From positions 682,001 through 746,000 of the forward strand of contig NZ_CP014141.1 in NCBI RefSeq assembly GCF_001535545.1: a stretch of 64,000 nucleotides of DNA, given 5' to 3'. The notes under the pieces are model-generated. The model searched no databases. It saw only the letters and a list, made by a program, of their open reading frames with translations, and was not told the origin of the DNA. Shown piece by piece: positions 16,976 through 26,902 of the stretch (its first letter is position 1; the number at the start of each line of letters is the position of its first letter). The DNA comes from Thermus parvatiensis (lineage in GTDB: Bacteria; Deinococcota; Deinococci; Deinococcales; Thermaceae). The position numbers were made by a program, and so were the translations under genes.

Positions 16976-17848
16976 CTAGGTGACCTCCCGGAGGCGCTCT
17001 AAAAGCCCGTGGTCCCCGGGGTCCACTCCGTAGAGGAGGGCGAGGTAGTAGGCGGTCCAGGCCATCCGGTACCAGAGGGCCATGACCTGGGCGAGGCGGT
17101 TGGCCCCCGTGGCGGGGACCTCGGCCAAGGCGTCCACGCGGGACTCCAGGATCTCCTTGGCCAAGGCCGCCTCCTCCCCCGGGCCCAGGAGGACCGCCGC
17201 CAGGGGGTCCCCTTGCTCGTGGCGGGCCTCGAGGCCCACGAGGAAGAACTCCAAGGCGCTCGGGGGCGGGGTTAGGGAGAGGCTTTTGGCTATGCGGGCG
17301 AAGAGGGTCTGCACCGCCCCTTCCAGGGGCCGGAAGAGGGGGCTATAGAAGAGGGGAAGGCGCTCTAAGAGGGTGTAGGCCAGGAACTTGGCCGGGTTTT
17401 CCTCCACAGGGACCTCGGGGCCCAAGCGGCGCCTTTCCTCGAGGAGGGCCTCGTCCACGGAGCGGAGCACCTCCTCCCGGTCTGTGGCCAGGAGGAGGAA
17501 GCGGAGGTAGCGGTAGGGGGCGAGGGGGCTTGGGGGGATGTGGACCTCCACCCCGGGCCGGAAGCCCACCCGCACCACCCTGGCCCGCCCCGTCTCCGCC
17601 AGGAGGGCCATTCCCGCCGCCTCTCCCAGGTCGTACCCCCCCTCGAGGAGGAAGAGGGTTCCCTCCTCCCCCCAGTCGGGGAGGCCGGAGAGAAGCGCGG
17701 CGAACTGCCCCTCCCCGTAGCCCAAGGCGGCGTGGGGCCCCGGGTAGGCCTCCTTGGGGACGGGGCCCGTGCCCACCAGGTCCCTAAGCTCCAGGGCGAG
17801 CCCCGTGCGGTCTACAAGGTAGGTCTCCTCGCGGTCCAGGTCGCGCAT
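16976..17848 (-). CDS. PGI/PMI-like sugar-phosphate isomerase (SIS fold)
   Basis: A 290-residue protein starting MRDLDREETYLVDRTGLALELRDL. It resembles the two-domain SIS-fold phosphoglucose/phosphomannose isomerase-like protein of T. thermophilus. Supporting features are PPSPLAPYRYLRFLLLATDREEVL in the middle and VGLEARHEQGDPLAAVLLGPG in the second SIS-like domain. The N-terminal SIS part is diverged and shows no classic GGS motif. Adjacency to divergently encoded manA supports a hexose-phosphate role, but isomerase activity is inferred. Its leaderless promoter is shared with manA. Confidence 0.75.
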   Translation of the reverse strand: MRDLDREETYLVDRTGLALELRDLVGTGPVPKEAYPGPHAALGYGEGQFAALLSGLPDWGEEGTLFLLEGGYDLGEAAGMALLAETGRARVVRVGFRPGVEVHIPPSPLAPYRYLRFLLLATDREEVLRSVDEALLEERRRLGPEVPVEENPAKFLAYTLLERLPLFYSPLFRPLEGAVQTLFARIAKSLSLTPPPSALEFFLVGLEARHEQGDPLAAVLLGPGEEAALAKEILESRVDALAEVPATGANRLAQVMALWYRMAWTAYYLALLYGVDPGDHGLLERLREVT

Positions 17849-17866
17849 ACCCCTTATGCTAAGCCC
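17849..17866. promoter_or_regulatory. 18-bp bidirectional leaderless promoter (PGI-like / manA)
   Basis: The whole intergenic space is 18 bp and contains the heptamer TATGCTA (17855-17861). Rightward, TATGCT is followed by 6 nt and the manA GTG. Leftward, TAGCAT on the minus strand is followed by 7 nt and the ATG of the isomerase gene. Both spacings fit leaderless initiation, so one melted region may serve both genes. Confidence 0.6.
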
Positions 17867-18630
17867 GTGAGGCGGTTGGAGCCCAAACCCGTGGCGCGGA
17901 TCTGGGGGGGAAGCGGCCTTGGCTTCGGCCCCGGGATCGGGGAGGTCTGGCTTGCCGAGGCCCCCTTGCTCGTGAAGCTCCTTGACCCCGCGGACTGGCT
18001 TTCCGTCCAGGTCCACCCGCCCCACGAGTACGCCCTCCGGGTGGAGGGGAAGCCGGGGAAGTACGAGGCCTGGTACGTCCTTTCCCCGGGGGAGCTGGTC
18101 TACGGCCTGGCCCGCCCCTTAAGCCGGGAGGAGCTTCGGGAAAGGGCCTTGGCCGGGACGCTGGAGGAGGTGCTGCGCCGCGTCCGGGTGGAGCCGGGTC
18201 AGGTCCTCTACCTGCCCGCGGGAACGATCCACGCCCTAGGCCCGGGGGTCCGGGTCTACGAGGTCCAGACCCCCTCGGACCTCACCTACCGCCTCTACGA
18301 CTACGGTAGGCCGCGGGAGCTCCACCTGGAGAAGGCCCTGGACGTGGCCATCCTGGAGCCCACCCCCCTCACCCTGCCCCCGCCCGAGCCGGTCTTGGGC
18401 GGGGAGAGGCTCCTTTCCACCCCCTTCTTTGACCTTTTGCGCTACCCCTTGGCGGGGGAGCTTAGGGTGCGGGCAGAGGGCCCTACCCTCCTCACCCTCC
18501 TTGAGGGGAGGCTCGGCTCGGGGAGGAGGTCTTGCGGCCGCCCGCCACTTTCCTTTTGGAGCCCGGTGAGGAGGCGGTCTTCCGGGGCGAGGGGCTTTGG
18601 CTGGCCGCCCTGGCCAAGGAGGGGGCGTGA
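17867..18630 (+). CDS. manA: Mannose-6-phosphate isomerase, class I (frameshift)
   Basis: The GTG at 17867 starts MRRLEPKPVARIWGGSGLGFG. The cupin metal site of class I enzymes is visible: QVHPPHEYA (Gln, His), GKYEAWYVL (Glu) and PAGTIHALGPGVRVYEVQ (His). The frame is good to LLEGR near 18511, then shifts to LGEEVLRPPATFLLEPGEEAVF..., ending at the TGA at 18628-18630. One missing base between 18509 and 18523 (probably a G after AGG) explains it and gives about 254 residues. The enzyme interconverts mannose-6-P and fructose-6-P. An IS4-type element follows 14 bp after the stop. Confidence 0.85.
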
Positions 18631-18638
18631 TACCACCC

Positions 18639-18644
18639 CATGCT
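18639..18644 (+). repeat. Left copy of 6-bp target-site duplication
   Basis: CATGCT abuts the left terminal repeat of the IS4-type element; the second copy is at 19959-19964. IS4 relatives often duplicate 9-12 bp, so six is short, but the copies sit exactly at both boundaries. Confidence 0.6.
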
Positions 18645-19958
18645 CAGGACTTTACCCACATCTCCGTTTCGTGGTAAATCTCCCCTTGCGGGCGCAGCCC
18701 GTATCTGGTACCGGGGGTGATCCATGGACATGCTCAAGGTGGCCGAGGCCAGGCTCCAGGAGTTCACGGGCCGTTTTGCGAGCGTTTTCCCCCGATAAGC
18801 GCCTCCACCGACGGTTTGAAGAGGTGGTGCGGGGCGCCTTGGCCGCAGGCTCAGCCCGGGTGAGCGAGATGGTGGCCTCGCTCCCTTCTCCCCTCCAGAA
18901 CCGCTTCCACCAGGCCAAAGCCCTTTACCGCTTCCTGTCCAACCCACGGGTGGAGGCAGAAGCCCTCCTTGACCGGGTCTATCAGGAGAGCGCGACTGCC
19001 CTGGAGGGTGAGGAGGTTCTGGTCCTCCTGGACCTGAGCCCGGTGGTCAAGCCCTATGCCCGGGCCCTGGAGGGGATAGCCCGGGTGGGGAAGGATAGGC
19101 GGCCCGGGTACGAGCTCCTCACCGCCCTGGGGTTGGACCCCGCGGGGCGGCTGGCCCTGGGGTACGCCCACCTGGTGGCCTACGGGGAGAGGGGGTTTGC
19201 CAGCCTGCCCAAGGAGGTGGAGGGAGCCATTGAGGCGGCCCGGGAGCGATTGGGGGGCGTGGGCAGGAGGCTGGTGTATGTGGCGGACCGGGGGTTTGAC
19301 GACCGGAAGGTGTTTGGGCAGGTGCTGGCCCTGGGGGAGGAGTTCGTGGTGCGGGTCTACCGGGACCGGAAGCTTGGGGAGGGGGGTTCTCTGGCGAAGG
19401 TGGCTTCTTCCCTGGCCCTTCCCTGTGGGGAGGAGGTGGAGCTGAGGGTAGGGGGCAGGTACCAGCGGGTGCGGCTCCACTTCGGATGGAGGGAGGTGGA
19501 GGTGGAGGGGAGGCGGCTCCACCTGGTGGTCTGCCGGGTGCCAGCCCTGGGGCGGCGTGGGGAGTGGTGGCTACTGACCAGCTTGCCGGTGAGGGGGAGG
19601 GAGGAGGCGGCGCGGGTGGTGGAGGCGTACCGCAGGCGGTGGGAGGTGGAGCGGTTCTTCCGGCTTTTGAAGACGGGGCTGGGGCTTGAGACCTTCCAGG
19701 TGCGGGGGCTTGCCCGGATCCGGAAGGTGGTGGCGGTTTTGCTGGGGCTGGCGGTGTTCCTTTGGGAAGTTGAGCGGTTGGGGGATCCGTTCAAGGGGTT
19801 TCTTTTGCAGCTCGGGGGCAAGCTGGGGCTGCCCAGCGAGAGGGATGGTCCGTACCTGCTCCTGAGGGGCCTGGTTCGCCTGCTCAACTATGAAGTCACC
19901 CAAGAACTCTTGAAGCAGGCTAAGGGAGGGCGAGGAAGGAGTTTTGGGTAAAGCCCTG
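18645..19958 (+). mobile_element. IS4-family insertion sequence, about 1.3 kb
   Basis: Terminal inverted repeats of 21 bp (18645-18665 and 19938-19958) share CAGG-CTTTACCCA-A-CTCC with four mismatches. The flanking CATGCT occurs directly before the left end (18639-18644) and directly after the right end (19959-19964), consistent with a 6-bp target duplication. It carries one transposase gene whose stop codon lies in the right repeat. A roughly 60-bp leader contains a CGGGCGCAGCCCG palindrome. The target was a 12-bp-stem palindrome between manA and the MoeB-like gene. Confidence 0.85.
18724..19951 (+). CDS. IS4-family transposase (two frames joined at a C run)
   Basis: The ATG at 18724 (or 18730) encodes MDMLKVAEARLQEFTGRFASVFPR and meets TAA at 18796. 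The next frame supplies DKRLHRRFEEVVRGALAAGS through to 19951. DDE residues: Asp in VLLDLSPVV, Asp in VYVADRGFDD, and the IS4 signature YRRRWEVERFFRLLK, which fits Y-(2)-R-(3)-E-(6)-K. Joining the frames means skipping one C of the five-C run at 18789-18793, giving about 408 residues. The sequence TTC CCC CGA TAA could allow +1 slippage on CCC, or the run may contain one spurious C. Apart from this the gene looks intact. Confidence 0.8.
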
Positions 19959-19980
19959 CATGCTGGCTTGCGCCAGCATG
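19959..19980. terminator. Palindrome at the IS4 insertion site, probable manA terminator
   Basis: CATGCTGGC-TTGC-GCCAGCATG forms a 9-bp stem with a 4-nt loop. Removing the insertion sequence and one CATGCT restores CCCC before it and GGGG after, a 12-bp stem directly downstream of manA. There is no U-tract. The insertion moved this hairpin 1.3 kb away from manA. Confidence 0.6.
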
Positions 19981-20109
19981 GGGGCCCCGGCAAAAGGTCC
20001 CTAGGGAGCTTCCCTGGGCCAGTCGGGCGAAGGAAACCGGAAGAAAGGGTATGAGGCCGCATGGGGGTCCCGAAGGAAGGCTTCCCAGGCCAGAAGGGCA
20101 AGAGAGGGT
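19981..20109 (+). repeat. Leader region of the MoeB-like gene with imperfect direct repeat
   Basis: No gene is visible here. Two related blocks, 20004-20053 and 20075-20112, align: GCTTCCC, GGCCAG, GGGC and a final AAGA-AGGGTATG occur in the same order. The second block ends at the real start codon (20110). The first ends in an ATG at 20051 that opens an out-of-frame upstream reading frame. A hairpin centred on GGGAGCTTCCC lies at 20004-20014. The role is unknown; regulation of the downstream gene is possible. Confidence 0.4.
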
Positions 20110-22133
<2,024 letters not shown>

Positions 22134-22154
22134 CCGCCTCAGGGCCTAGGGAAA

Positions 22155-22180
22155 GGGGCCGCAGGAGGCGGCCCCTTCTT
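22155..22180 (+). terminator. Rho-independent-type terminator after gltA
   Basis: GGGGCCGC (22155-22162), loop AGGAG, GCGGCCCC (22168-22175), then TTCTT. The 8-bp all-GC stem and short T-rich tail lie 21 nt after the gltA stop and directly before the tmrB -10. Confidence 0.8.
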
Positions 22181-22181
22181 G

Positions 22182-22209
22182 TACACTAGAGGGCATGACC
22201 GGTCGGTCA
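22182..22209 (+). promoter_or_regulatory. Leaderless tmrBA promoter with TGACCG operator-like palindrome
   Basis: TACACT (22182-22187) stands 7 nt before the tmrB ATG at 22195. TGACCG-GT-CGGTCA (22196-22209), a perfect 6+6 inverted repeat, begins inside the start codon, where a bound repressor would block initiation. Such palindromes are typical of TetR-family sites. A related TGACCGGTCA lies in the promoter of the MFS gene at 51595. Confidence 0.6.
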
Positions 22210-23930
22210 GCGGCACCCCTTCTCCGCCGCCTCTGGCCCTACGTGGGCCGGTACCGCTGGAGGTACCTGTGGGCGGTGCTCGCAGGCCTCGTCTCCATCT
22301 TTTTCTTCGTCCTCACCCCCTACTTCCTTCGCCTGGCCGTGGACGCGGTCCAGGCGGGGGAGGGCTTCGGGGTCTACGCCCTCGCCATCGTGGCCTCCGC
22401 CGCCCTTTCCGGCCTCCTCTCCTACGTGATGCGGCGGCTCGCCGTGGTGGCGAGCCGCCAGGTGGAGTACGACCTGAGGCGAGACCTTTTCCACCACCTC
22501 CTCACCCTGGACCGGGACTTCTACCACAAGCACCGGGTGGGGGACCTGATGAACCGCCTGAACACCGACCTCTCCGCCGTGAGGGAGATGGTGGGCCCGG
22601 GGATCCTCATGGGAGGCCGTCTCTCCTTTTTGGTCCTCCTTGCCTTCCTCTCCATGTACGCCGTGAACGCCCGCCTCGCCTTCTACCTCACCCTCATCCT
22701 CCCCGGGATCTTCCTCGCCATGCGCTTTCTCCTGCGGCTTATTGACCACCGCTACCGGGAGGCCCAGGAGGTCTTTGACCGGATCAGCACCCTGGCCCAG
22801 GAGGCCTTCAGCGGCATCCGGGTGGTCAAGGGGTACGCCTTGGAGCGGCGGATGGTGGCTTGGTTCCAGGACCTGAACCGCCTCTACGTGGAGAAGAGCC
22901 TGGCTCTGGCCCGGGTGGAGGGCCCCCTCCACGCCCTTCTCGGCTTCTTGATGGGCTTCGCCTTCCTCACCGTCCTCTGGGCCGGGGGCGCCATGGTGGT
23001 CCGGGGGAGCTGAGCGTGGGGGAGCTCGTCCAGTTCAACGCCTACCTGGCCCAGCTTACCTGGCCCATTCTGGGCCTCGGCTGGGTCATGGCCCTGTACC
23101 AGCGGGGGCTCACGAGCCTAAAGCGCCTCTTTGAGCTTCTGGACGAGAAGCCCGCCATCCGGGACGAAGACCCCCTGCCCCTCGCCTTGGAGGACCTCTC
23201 CGGGGAGGTGCGCTTTGAGGGGGTGGGCCTGAAGCGGGAGGGGCGCTGGCTCCTTAAGGGCCTCACCCTCACGATCCCCGAAGGGATGACCCTGGGCATC
23301 ACCGGGCGCACGGGCTCGGGCAAGAGCCTCCTCGCCGCCCTCGTCCCCAGGCTTTTGGACCCGAGCGAGGGCCGGGTTTATGTGGGCGGGCACGAGGCGA
23401 AGCGCATACCCTTGGCCGTCCTCCGCAAGGCCGTGGGGGTCGCTCCCCAGGAGCCCTTCCTCTTCAGCGAGACGATTTTGGAGAACATCGCCTTCGGCCT
23501 GGACGAGGTGGACCGCGGGCGGGTGGAGTGGGCGGCCCGGCTTGCCGGGATCCACGAGGAGATCCTCGCCTTTCCCAAGGGGTACGAGACGGTTCTCGGG
23601 GAGCGGGGCATCACCCTCTCCGGCGGCCAGCGGCAGCGGGTGGCCCTGGCCCGGGCCCTGGCCAAAAGGCCCAAGATCCTCATCCTGGACGACGCCTTAA
23701 GCGCCGTGGACGCCGAAACGGAGGCCAGGATCCTCCAGGGGCTGAAAACGGTGCTCGGCAAGCAGACCACCCTCCTCATCTCCCACCGCACCGCGGCCCT
23801 CCGCCACGCCGATTGGATCATCGTCTTGGACGGGGGAAGGATCGTGGAGGAGGGGACCCACGAGAGCCTCCTTCAGGCCGGGGGCCTCTACGCCGAGATG
23901 GACCGTTTGCAGAAGGAGGTGGAGGCGTGA
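22195..23930 (+). CDS. tmrB: Heterodimeric ABC exporter subunit TmrB (frameshift in G run)
   Basis: Restoring one G in the five-G run at 23003-23007 (MVVRGELSVGEL) gives 578 residues, the length of T. thermophilus TmrB, whose sequence I recognise. Six membrane helices (about residues 20-310) precede the nucleotide-binding domain: Walker A TGRTGSGKS, signature LSGGQRQR, Walker B ILILDDALSAVD and switch His in SHRT. The residue after Walker B is Asp where a catalytic Glu is usual, marking the non-canonical site of this TAP-like peptide and drug exporter. The partner tmrA overlaps its stop by 4 nt. Confidence 0.93.
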
Positions 23931-25729
23931 CGGAGGACACCTACAGCAAGGCCTTTGACCGGGCCCTCTTCGCCCGGATCCTGCGCTACGTCTGGCCCTA
24001 CCGTCTCCAGGTCGTTCTCGCCCTCTTCTTCCTCCTGGCGGTGACCCTGGCCGCCGCCGCCACCCCCCTCTTCTTTAAGTGGGCCATCGACCTGGCCTTG
24101 GTGCCCACGGAGCCCAGGCCTCTCGCCGAGCGTTTCCACCTCCTCCTCTGGATAAGCCTGGGCTTCCTCGCCGTGCGGGCGGTCCACTTCGCCGCCACCT
24201 ACGGCGAAACCTACCTCATCCAGTGGGTAGGACAGCGGGTTCTCTTTGACCTTAGGAGCGACCTCTTCGCCAAGCTCATGCGCCTCCACCCGGGCTTCTA
24301 CGACCGAAACCCCGTGGGCCGGCTCATGACCCGGGTCACCTCCGACGTGGACGCCATCAACCAGTTCATCACCGGCGGGCTCGTGGGGGTGATCGCCGAC
24401 CTCTTCACCCTGGTGGGCCTCCTCGGCTTCATGCTGTTTTTGAGCCCCAAGCTCACCCTGGTGGTCCTCCTGGTGGCCCCGGTCCTCCTCGCCGTCACCA
24501 CCTGGGTGCGGCTCGGGATGCGCTCCGCTTATCGGGAGATGCGCCTGAGGCTTGCCCGGGTAAATGCGGCGCTGCAAGAAAACCTCTCCGGGGTGGAGAC
24601 GATCCAGCTTTTCGTCAAGGAAAGGGAGCGGGAGGAGAAGTTTGACCGGCTCAACCGCGACCTCTTCCGGGCTTGGGTGGAGATCATCCGCTGGTTCGCC
24701 CTCTTCTTCCCCGTGGTGGGCTTCCTGGGGGACTTCGCCGTGGCCAGCCTGATCTACTACGGGGGTGGGGAGGTGGTGCGGGGCGCCGTTTCCCTGGGGC
24801 TTCTCGTGGCCTTCGTGGACTACACCCGCCAGCTTTTCCAACCTCTCCAGGACCTCTCGGACAAGTTCAACCTCTTCCAGGGGGCCATGGCGAGCGCCGA
24901 AAGGATCTTCGGCGTCTTGGACACGGAGGAGGAGCTAAAAGACCCCGAGGACCCTAAGCCCATCCGGGGCTTCCGGGGGGAGGTGGAGTTCAAGGACGTC
25001 TGGCTCGCCTACACCCCCAAGGGGGTGGAGCCCACGGAGAAGGACTGGGTGCTTAGGGGCGTTTCCTTCCGCATCGCCCCTGGGGAGAAGGTGGCCCTGG
25101 TGGGGGCCACGGGGGCGGGGAAGACCAGCGTGGTGAGCCTCATCGCCCGCTTCTACGACCCTCAGAGGGGGTGCGTCTTCTTGGACGGGGTGGACGTGCG
25201 GCGGTACCGGCAAGAGGAGTTGCGCCGCCACGTGGGCATCGTCCTACAGGAGCCTTTCCTTTTCTCGGGGACCGTCTTGGACAACCTGCGCCTCTTTGAC
25301 CCCAGCGTTCCCCCGGAGCGGGTGGAGGAGGTGGCCCGCTTCCTCGGGGCCCACGAGTTCATCCTGCGCCTGCCCAAGGGTTACCAGACGGTCCTCGGGG
25401 AGCGGGGGGCGGGGCTTTCTACGGGGGAGAAGCAGCTCCTCGCCCTGGTGCGGGCCCTTCTCGCGAGCCCCGACATCCTCCTCATCCTGGACGAGGCCAC
25501 GGCCAGCGTGGACTCGGAGACGGAGAAGCGCCTCCAGGAGGCCCTCTACAAGGCCATGGAGGGGAGGACCTCCCTCATCATCGCCCACCGCCTTTCCACC
25601 ATCCGCCACGTGGACCGCATCCTCGTTTTCCGCAAGGGGAGGCTCGTGGAGGAGGGGAGCCACGAGGAGCTTCTGGCCAAGGGCGGCTACTACGCCGCCT
25701 TGTACCGGCTCCAGTTCCAGGAGGCGTGA
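23927..25729 (+). CDS. tmrA: Heterodimeric ABC exporter subunit TmrA
   Basis: The GTG at 23927 overlaps the tmrB TGA (GTGA), giving 600 residues, the expected TmrA length. Six membrane helices (about 25-330) are followed by Walker A GATGAGKTS, a degenerate signature LSTGEKQLL, Walker B ILLILDEATASVD with the catalytic Glu, and AHRLS. This is complementary to TmrB: the active ATP site pairs the TmrA Walker motifs with the TmrB signature. The complex resides in the cytoplasmic membrane and exports peptides and hydrophobic compounds. folC starts immediately after its stop. Confidence 0.93.
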   Translation: MTEDTYSKAFDRALFARILRYVWPYRLQVVLALFFLLAVTLAAAATPLFFKWAIDLALVPTEPRPLAERFHLLLWISLGFLAVRAVHFAATYGETYLIQWVGQRVLFDLRSDLFAKLMRLHPGFYDRNPVGRLMTRVTSDVDAINQFITGGLVGVIADLFTLVGLLGFMLFLSPKLTLVVLLVAPVLLAVTTWVRLGMRSAYREMRLRLARVNAALQENLSGVETIQLFVKEREREEKFDRLNRDLFRAWVEIIRWFALFFPVVGFLGDFAVASLIYYGGGEVVRGAVSLGLLVAFVDYTRQLFQPLQDLSDKFNLFQGAMASAERIFGVLDTEEELKDPEDPKPIRGFRGEVEFKDVWLAYTPKGVEPTEKDWVLRGVSFRIAPGEKVALVGATGAGKTSVVSLIARFYDPQRGCVFLDGVDVRRYRQEELRRHVGIVLQEPFLFSGTVLDNLRLFDPSVPPERVEEVARFLGAHEFILRLPKGYQTVLGERGAGLSTGEKQLLALVRALLASPDILLILDEATASVDSETEKRLQEALYKAMEGRTSLIIAHRLSTIRHVDRILVFRKGRLVEEGSHEELLAKGGYYAALYRLQFQEA

Positions 25730-26902
25730 GTGACTTACGAGGAGGCTTTGGCCTGGCTCTACGCGAGGCGGCGCACGGGGGAGCGGGGGACCCATAGGGT
25801 GCGGGCCCTCCTCGATCGGCTCGGCCACCCGGAGGAGGGTTTCCTTGCGGTCCACGTCCTGGGGACCAACGGGAAGGGGAGCGTGGTGGCCTACCTCGAG
25901 GCCGCCTTCCGCGCCGCGGGCTTCGCCTACGGGGCCTACACCAGCCCCCACCTCGTGGATTTCCGCGAGAGGATCCGTACTCACCGGGGCCTTATCCCCG
26001 AGGAGGCGGTGGTCCGGTTCGTGGCCTGGGCGAGGGAGGAGGCCTGGGAGGAGCCCCCGGGCTTCTTTGACCTGGCCACCGCCCTCGCCTTCCTCCATTT
26101 CCGGGAGAGGGGGGTGGCGCTGGCCGCGGTGGAGGCGGGGGTAGGGGGGGAGAAGGACGCGACGAACGCCCTTTCCCGCGTGGCCCTCACCGTGCTCACC
26201 AACGTGGGGGAGGACCACCTCGAGGCCCTGGGGGGTACCCTCGAGGCCGTGGCCCGGGAGAAGGCGGGGGCCTTTCGCGCCGGGGTCCCGGTGGTCACGG
26301 GGGCCAGGGGGGTGGGGCTGGAGGTGGCCCGCAAGGTGGCGGAAGAACGGGGGGCGCCCCTTTACGTCCTGGACCCCCAAGACCCCCTCTTCGCCCTTCC
26401 CGCCCCGCCCGGCCTCAGGGGGGCCTACCAGGAGGAAAACGCCCGCCTGGCCGCCGCTGCCCTGAGGCTTTTGGGCCTTCCCGAAGCGGCCATTGCCCGG
26501 GGGCTTCGGGAGGCGCGGCACCCGGGGCGCATGGAGCGCTTCCTCATCGAGGGAATGGAGGTTTACCTGGACGGGGCCCACAATCCCCCGGCGGCGGAGG
26601 CCCTGGCCCGGGAGTTCGTGGCCTACCACCTCGTCTTTGGCGCCTTTCCCCGGAAGGACGTGAGGGCTGTCCTCGCCCACCTTCTCCCCAAGGCGCAAAG
26701 CGTCCGCTACACCCGGGCGGGGGAAGGGGCCTTGGGCGGAGAGCTCGGGACCCCCTTCTTTGCGGACCCCTGGGAGGCCCTGGAGGACGCTTTAGGGTGG
26801 GCGAAGGCGGACGGGCTTCCGGTCCTCGCCACGGGCTCCCTGTACCTGGTGGGGAGGCTCAGGGAGCGGTTAGTCCCGGGCCTCGGCGAGGACCTTCCCT
26901 GA
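25730..26902 (+). CDS. folC: Folylpolyglutamate synthase / dihydrofolate synthase
   Basis: A 390-residue Mur-ligase-fold protein: VLGTNGKGSVVAYL (P-loop), YTSPHLVDFRERIR, VEAGVGGEKDATNAL, TNVGEDHLEALG and YLDGAHNPPAAEAL, the diagnostic folC motifs. It adds glutamate to dihydropteroate and folates in the cytoplasm. The GTG start directly follows the tmrA TGA, so translation is coupled to the exporter operon. Its last 33 nt overlap the convergent PrcB-like gene. Confidence 0.93.
   Translation: MTYEEALAWLYARRRTGERGTHRVRALLDRLGHPEEGFLAVHVLGTNGKGSVVAYLEAAFRAAGFAYGAYTSPHLVDFRERIRTHRGLIPEEAVVRFVAWAREEAWEEPPGFFDLATALAFLHFRERGVALAAVEAGVGGEKDATNALSRVALTVLTNVGEDHLEALGGTLEAVAREKAGAFRAGVPVVTGARGVGLEVARKVAEERGAPLYVLDPQDPLFALPAPPGLRGAYQEENARLAAAALRLLGLPEAAIARGLREARHPGRMERFLIEGMEVYLDGAHNPPAAEALAREFVAYHLVFGAFPRKDVRAVLAHLLPKAQSVRYTRAGEGALGGELGTPFFADPWEALEDALGWAKADGLPVLATGSLYLVGRLRERLVPGLGEDLP

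Noticed and set aside
17540..19951. A single 803-codon frame covering manA and the IS4 transposase
   Set aside because: It starts inside the divergent isomerase gene, crosses the manA frameshift and runs across the IS boundary. The real genes are manA (17867-18630) and the transposase (18724-19951).
20004..20109. Known riboswitch upstream of the MoeB-like gene
   Set aside because: I looked for conserved cores of TPP, cobalamin, FMN, SAM, c-di-GMP and Moco classes and found none; only repeats and a short hairpin are visible.
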